NCBI GenBank assembly: GCA_003158365.1
Contig: PMIW01000204.1
Span: 4,101 to 20,166 of the forward strand
DNA length: 16,066 nt
Direction: 5' to 3'
From: Ignavibacteriota bacterium
GTDB taxonomy: Bacteria; Bacteroidota; Ignavibacteria; Tepidaquicellales; Tepidaquicellaceae
The notes below the pieces were generated by a model. The model ran no database searches and was not told the DNA's origin. It saw only the letters and a program-made list of their open reading frames with translations. The position numbers and the translations under genes are program-made. This document shows, piece by piece, positions 13,029 through 16,066 of the stretch. The first letter of the stretch is position 1. Each line of letters opens with the position of its first letter.

Positions 13029-14852
13029 GTTGCACATTTTCAAATAAAGAATTCTTCTATTATTTCAAAGATTCTCGAGATAATAAGGAAACAGGCTAAA
13101 GAGGGTAACGGGAAGTTCCTGAGACGCATCGATGATACGTTAAAATGGGGTGAGCACCGCAGTTTAATTGTCAGCAGGATTCCAATTCTGAATTCGGGCG
13201 TTTTCGAACATCATGATGTCTTACAGCTCTTTAAGTGTCTGGTTATCGGTAATATATATGATTTGTCCGATTACCAGATTCCTCTCGAAATATCCGACAG
13301 AAAAAGCTATCAGAATTTTATCGAATTACTTTCCAGCCAGAGTATACCTGACGCAAATATAATTTCGCCGTTTAAAATGCTCCTTGAAAAGTATGATTTG
13401 TACGATGAACTTTTCGATAAATTTTACGAGCAGCTTCTCGATGCAAAATTTAAAATAATGGAAGGTTCTGAAAATGTTATCTCAAATGACATTACGGATT
13501 ACCACGAAAACAATCTTGTTGATTTTAATAAAATAAACTTAAGTGATAACATGGGAGTGGATGATAAAGTTAATGAAATCGAGGATAGAATTAAAAAACT
13601 TTACGAAAAGAAAATTCCGTCATCCTTCGAAAGATCAGGGATTGATTCGTCAAGGAGCGATGATTTAAAAAATAAGCTGATGGATGTCGAGAAACAAATA
13701 AAAAATATTTATCAGGCAAATAAAGAAAATCAGATGGTCCGTGAAGAATTACACCCTTCAGCAAATGAAAAAAATTCGCAGGAGTCAAAAGAATTGCTCG
13801 AAAGACTGTTAACCATCGATGAAAGAATAAAGCATATCAGCAGTATTGCTGCCAGTCTTGAAGATAAAAAAGAACAAAACAGTAATGGAAATCAAAAGGA
13901 AGATCTTTACAAAAAATTATTTGATTCTTTTTACAATCAATCTTCAAAGCCGGATGCAGTGAAAACGGAAAATCACGTGGATAAGGAAATGATAGTGAAG
14001 GAAAAGCTGCTTACAATTGATGAAAAGATTAATGAAATAAAAGAGAGCCTTGATTCTTTATATATTAAAAAGCCGAATGTGATAGAGGAAAAACCGGTCA
14101 CGGAATCATATACTGAAGAAAGAAATATATCAGGTGAAAATGAAACTGAGGAAGAAAAACAGGAAGACAAAGTAAAGATTGAGGCAAAAAAAATTACTCC
14201 GCACGGAGTTCTTGTACTTACTCCGAAAGCAAAAAAAGAAGGCATATTCAACGATGCAAATCTGACCGAGGATTATGAACTTGGATACAGGTTCTATGAA
14301 CTCGGATTTAAAACCGGATTTTTCAATATCAAACTTGATAAAAATGATGATGCTTCCAGAATTGCAACTGCCGAATTTTTTCCGAATACATTCTGGACTT
14401 CCGTTAAACAGCGTTCAAGATGGATTGCAGGTATCTGCTTCCAGAACTGGAAATCCCATAAATGGAAAGGCAATTTATCCACAAAGTATTTTCTTTTCAG
14501 GGATAGAAAATCAGTCTTCAGTTTTTTCGGAGCGTTTTTATCGAACATTGTTATTCTTTATTTCTTATACAGCGTTGTAGCAAATATTTTTCACTTTAAA
14601 TATGTGTATTCGCTTGTGAGCCATTCATCCGTGTTGTGGTATCTGATGATAGCTAATTTATTATTCATGATATCCAGGGCTTCACACAGGTTTATTTTCA
14701 CGTATAATTGGTATGGGTTTAAATACGCATTCTTCAGTTTCTTCAGACTGATTCTGGATACTTTCGTTAACTTCTTTTCGATTATGAGATCGGTCGATGT
14801 ATTCAGAAAAACCAAAAAGAAGGTTGTGTGGGATGCCACATCGCACTATTAA
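13026..14852 (+). CDS. C-terminal half of a split NfrB-like GT2 glycosyltransferase, fused to an IS5-transposase N-terminal-like domain
   Basis: 608 residues. Region 1 (about 30-147) matches the N-terminal DUF772-type domain of IS5-family transposases: KFLRRIDDTLKW, LQLFKCLVIGNIYDLSD, SYQNFIELL, SIPDANIISPFKMLLE, LYDELFDKFYEQLLDAKFKIMEG. The match ends where the first DDE aspartate (G-x-x-V-D-A-T) would follow. Region 2 (about 178-346) is a charged coiled coil with four copies of an L-x(3-4)-(I/V)(D/E)(E/K)xIxxI motif; 347-390 is acidic and probably disordered. Region 3 is the missing GT2 half: IFNDANLTEDYELGYRF (407-423, TED 414-416), QRSRW (462-466), KWKGNLSTKYFLFRDRKS (479-496), three membrane or interface helices (about 496-523, 534-551, 563-587) and the terminal VWDATSHY, as at the NfrB C-terminus. 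It lacks the D-x-ED motif, carried by the gene upstream. Probably one operon with 9955-12986. Confidence 0.83.
   Translation: MVAHFQIKNSSIISKILEIIRKQAKEGNGKFLRRIDDTLKWGEHRSLIVSRIPILNSGVFEHHDVLQLFKCLVIGNIYDLSDYQIPLEISDRKSYQNFIELLSSQSIPDANIISPFKMLLEKYDLYDELFDKFYEQLLDAKFKIMEGSENVISNDITDYHENNLVDFNKINLSDNMGVDDKVNEIEDRIKKLYEKKIPSSFERSGIDSSRSDDLKNKLMDVEKQIKNIYQANKENQMVREELHPSANEKNSQESKELLERLLTIDERIKHISSIAASLEDKKEQNSNGNQKEDLYKKLFDSFYNQSSKPDAVKTENHVDKEMIVKEKLLTIDEKINEIKESLDSLYIKKPNVIEEKPVTESYTEERNISGENETEEEKQEDKVKIEAKKITPHGVLVLTPKAKKEGIFNDANLTEDYELGYRFYELGFKTGFFNIKLDKNDDASRIATAEFFPNTFWTSVKQRSRWIAGICFQNWKSHKWKGNLSTKYFLFRDRKSVFSFFGAFLSNIVILYFLYSVVANIFHFKYVYSLVSHSSVLWYLMIANLLFMISRASHRFIFTYNWYGFKYAFFSFFRLILDTFVNFFSIMRSVDVFRKTKKKVVWDATSHY
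13113..13466 (+). mobile_element. Exapted or decayed IS5-family transposase N-terminal segment
   Basis: This segment encodes residues 30-147 of the C-half glycosyltransferase. The order of motifs (FLxRID..W, LFKxL...YxLSD, xSYxxFxxL, (V/I)PDxxxIxxF, LxxxLFxxxxxQLxxxxxxIxEG) is that of the helical N-terminal domain of IS5-family transposases. No RNase H-like DDE domain, terminal inverted repeats or target-site duplication could be found, so it is not a mobile element now. It is an intact in-frame domain, and not littered with stops, which argues for exaptation rather than simple decay. Confidence 0.65.
13557..14063 (+). repeat. Repetitive coiled-coil linker within the C-half glycosyltransferase
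   Basis: Residues about 178-346 hold related helical units: VNEIEDRIKKLYEK (182-195), LKNKLMDVEKQIKNIYQ (214-230), ELLERLLTIDERIKHISS (256-273) and KEKLLTIDEKINEIKESL (325-342). They are degenerate at the DNA level, so the repeat is visible only in protein. The spacing between copies varies (about 33-70 residues). Confidence 0.6.
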
Positions 14853-14860
14853 TAAACATA

Positions 14861-14880
14861 AATAAAATTTCAATTTTATT
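14861..14880 (+). terminator. Weak AT-only hairpin after the glycosyltransferase operon
   Basis: AATAAAAT-TTCA-ATTTTATT forms a perfect 8-bp stem with a 4-nt loop, 8 nt downstream of the TAA at 14850-14852. The stem holds no G-C pair, and no clean T-tract follows. It could act as a processing site or a weak terminator, or be simple AT-rich sequence. Confidence 0.25.
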
Positions 14881-14915
14881 TAACTAAAATTTTTAAATAA
14901 ATATAAACATTTATC

Positions 14916-14930
14916 AGAGGAGATAAAATG
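14916..14930 (+). promoter_or_regulatory. Strong Shine-Dalgarno of the secreted hydrolase gene
   Basis: AGAGGAGA at 14916-14923, with 5 nt between GGAG and the ATG at 14928-14930. It is the only textbook SD I see in the window, which supports this start and suggests high or independently controlled expression. Confidence 0.65.
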
Positions 14931-16066
14931 AAACATTCTTCAGGGCACCGCTTTGCAATATTTGTAATTTTAATTATTTGTTTTTTCATTAATTTAAATG
15001 GAAATGCTCAGGCACAAAAGCATAATCCCGATTCATATAAATTCAATCTTTTACCCAAGGTGCAAAATCCCAATGATGCACCTATGAGTGTTATTAAACA
15101 GAATTTTGTTATTACACTCAGGGATAATGTACTGATGGATTGCGCAAAATTTTATCCGAGTGAACCGAATCCTTATTTACCTAATGGATATTTTACTGTA
15201 ATTATGGTCCATGGTTACGGTGACAGAAAAGAAACTCTCGAAGGATTTGCAAGTGCGCAGGCATCATACGGATATGTTGTATATACTTATAGTGTCAGAG
15301 GACAGGGAAACTCCGGCGGACTATCGAATCTAATCAGTACTACAGAAGCTCAGGATTTAATTGAACTTGTTAATTTTGTAAGAACTGATTTTTCTACAGG
15401 CCTTGATACTTCAAAAATACTTATAATGGGCGGCTCTCAGGGCGGTACTCTACCTTATATGGCGGCTTGCATGGGCGGATTGAAAGTGAAAACAATTATA
15501 TCCGCATTATCATCTCCCGAATTTGCATCAAGCTGGATTGAAAACGGATGTATTAAAATGACTTTCCTCTGGACAATTGAATATCCTTCTGATACAGCGA
15601 GATATACACCGCTTGTAGATAGAATGTCAGACTGGTGCTACTCAAGTTCGAAAGATAAATGGGATAGCCTTGCTCACTGGGTACCAATTAACAGGGACTT
15701 TAAAAGTATTGTTCCTCAATGTAAAATTCCTATTATGATAGAAAACTGCTGGCAGGATAAATTTTTTAATGGATATGGCAACATATCAACAATACCTAAT
15801 TTGACAGCACCTAAGAGATATTATTTCGGGGCAGTTATGGGACACGGAGGAGATACTTCTTACACAGAAGACCAGTGGCATATGAATTTCTTTAATGAAT
15901 GGTACTTCCAGTGGTTATGGGGCATGGATGAAGGTATCCTCACTCGACCGATATTTCAATATGCATCCACAACTTTTCCGAATACAAGCTCAAATATGTG
16001 GTCATTTAAACACGACAGTTCAAGTGTCTGGCCGCCGACCGGAATTGCTAATATGAAACTTTATTT
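14928..16066 (+). CDS. Secreted alpha/beta-hydrolase, X-Pro dipeptidyl-peptidase (S15/CocE)-like, 3' end cut
   Basis: An open frame of 379 codons that runs off the right edge. A signal peptide (about 1-29, ending NGNAQA) precedes an alpha/beta-hydrolase domain: an N-terminal strand pair VITLRDNVLMDCAKFYP as in S15 enzymes, oxyanion-side VHGYG (94-98), RGQGNSGG (124-131), nucleophile elbow MGGSQGG with Ser170, a likely Asp277 (NCWQD) and His306 in MGHGG, giving a plausible catalytic triad in order. The QWHMNFFNEWYFQWLWG segment (about 316-332) matches the tail of the hydrolase domain, where the beta-sandwich domain usually begins. It would act outside the cytoplasm as a peptidase or esterase; the substrate is unknown. 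It has its own strong RBS, 75 bp after the glycosyltransferase gene, so co-transcription is uncertain. A C-terminal sorting domain cannot be judged. Confidence 0.85.
   Translation, partial: MKHSSGHRFAIFVILIICFFINLNGNAQAQKHNPDSYKFNLLPKVQNPNDAPMSVIKQNFVITLRDNVLMDCAKFYPSEPNPYLPNGYFTVIMVHGYGDRKETLEGFASAQASYGYVVYTYSVRGQGNSGGLSNLISTTEAQDLIELVNFVRTDFSTGLDTSKILIMGGSQGGTLPYMAACMGGLKVKTIISALSSPEFASSWIENGCIKMTFLWTIEYPSDTARYTPLVDRMSDWCYSSSKDKWDSLAHWVPINRDFKSIVPQCKIPIMIENCWQDKFFNGYGNISTIPNLTAPKRYYFGAVMGHGGDTSYTEDQWHMNFFNEWYFQWLWGMDEGILTRPIFQYASTTFPNTSSNMWSFKHDSSSVWPPTGIANMKLY

Noticed and set aside
13113..13466. An MshEN c-di-GMP-binding domain, as in E. coli NfrB
   Set aside because: The RLGxxLxxxG motif pairs of MshEN are absent, whereas the IS5 transposase motifs appear in order.
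13026..14200. A complete IS5 element inserted in the gene
   Set aside because: Only the transposase N-terminal domain is present. No DDE motif, terminal inverted repeats or target duplication could be found by eye, and the frame is continuous with the GT half.
1..16066. CRISPR arrays, prophage modules, toxin-antitoxin pairs
   Set aside because: No regularly spaced direct repeats, phage structural genes or small paired ORFs of these types were seen on either strand.

Overview
The window is AT-rich bacterial chromosome, most consistent with the Bacteroidota/Ignavibacteria (FCB) side of the tree. The reasons are the AT bias, compact co-directional genes with mostly weak Shine-Dalgarno sites, a Bacteroidota-style lipoprotein signal (FSSC), a TAnnTTTG-like promoter candidate, and Sec-exported proteins with Bacteroidota-like signal peptides ending in Ala-Gln. 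The taxonomic call is an inference from these features, not from a marker-gene tree.

Left arm (1-6556), all on the minus strand, reads from right to left: tsaD (tRNA t6A modification), a small helical RsbRD_N-like protein, an acyl-CoA dehydrogenase, ftsY (SRP receptor), a DUF421 membrane protein, mutL (endonuclease-type mismatch repair), a stand-alone Hpt phosphotransfer protein, and a tRNA-Ser(GCU) cut by the left edge. From the dehydrogenase to Hpt the genes are almost contiguous (gaps or overlaps of -1 to 10 nt), so they are probably one transcript. ftsY has no ATG, GTG or TTG at the position where its conserved N-terminus begins. The reading frame opens directly after a TGA-TAA pair with ATT codons, which suggests an AUU start.

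Middle (6557-9954): a divergent plus-strand pair encodes an exported 423-residue protein with a GATase-like look and a BtuF-type substrate-binding lipoprotein, coupled by an ATGA overlap. These converge with, and overlap by 15 bp, a minus-strand coiled-coil protein. A roughly 450-bp AT-rich gap without genes follows.

Right arm (9955-14852) is the unusual part. It is a plus-strand cluster resembling the NfrA/NfrB exopolysaccharide machine of E. coli. The first gene is a TPR plus outer-membrane beta-barrel protein (NfrA/YaiO/BcsC-like). The next two genes each carry one half of a single NfrB-like GT2 glycosyltransferase. The first half has the KAD and D-x-ED motifs, but continues into a linker, a membrane helix and a SPOR-like periplasmic domain. 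The second half has the TED and QxxRW motifs and the C-terminal membrane helices, but begins with a domain that matches the N-terminal domain of IS5-family transposases (DUF772-like). That domain stops where the DDE catalytic domain would begin and is followed by a repetitive coiled coil. Neither polypeptide holds a complete active site, so the enzyme would have to be assembled from two proteins or is defunct. The coiled-coil motif of the second half recurs in the neighbouring minus-strand protein, suggesting that they may interact.

Right edge: a secreted alpha/beta-hydrolase of the X-Pro dipeptidyl-peptidase (S15/CocE) type, cut by the window end.
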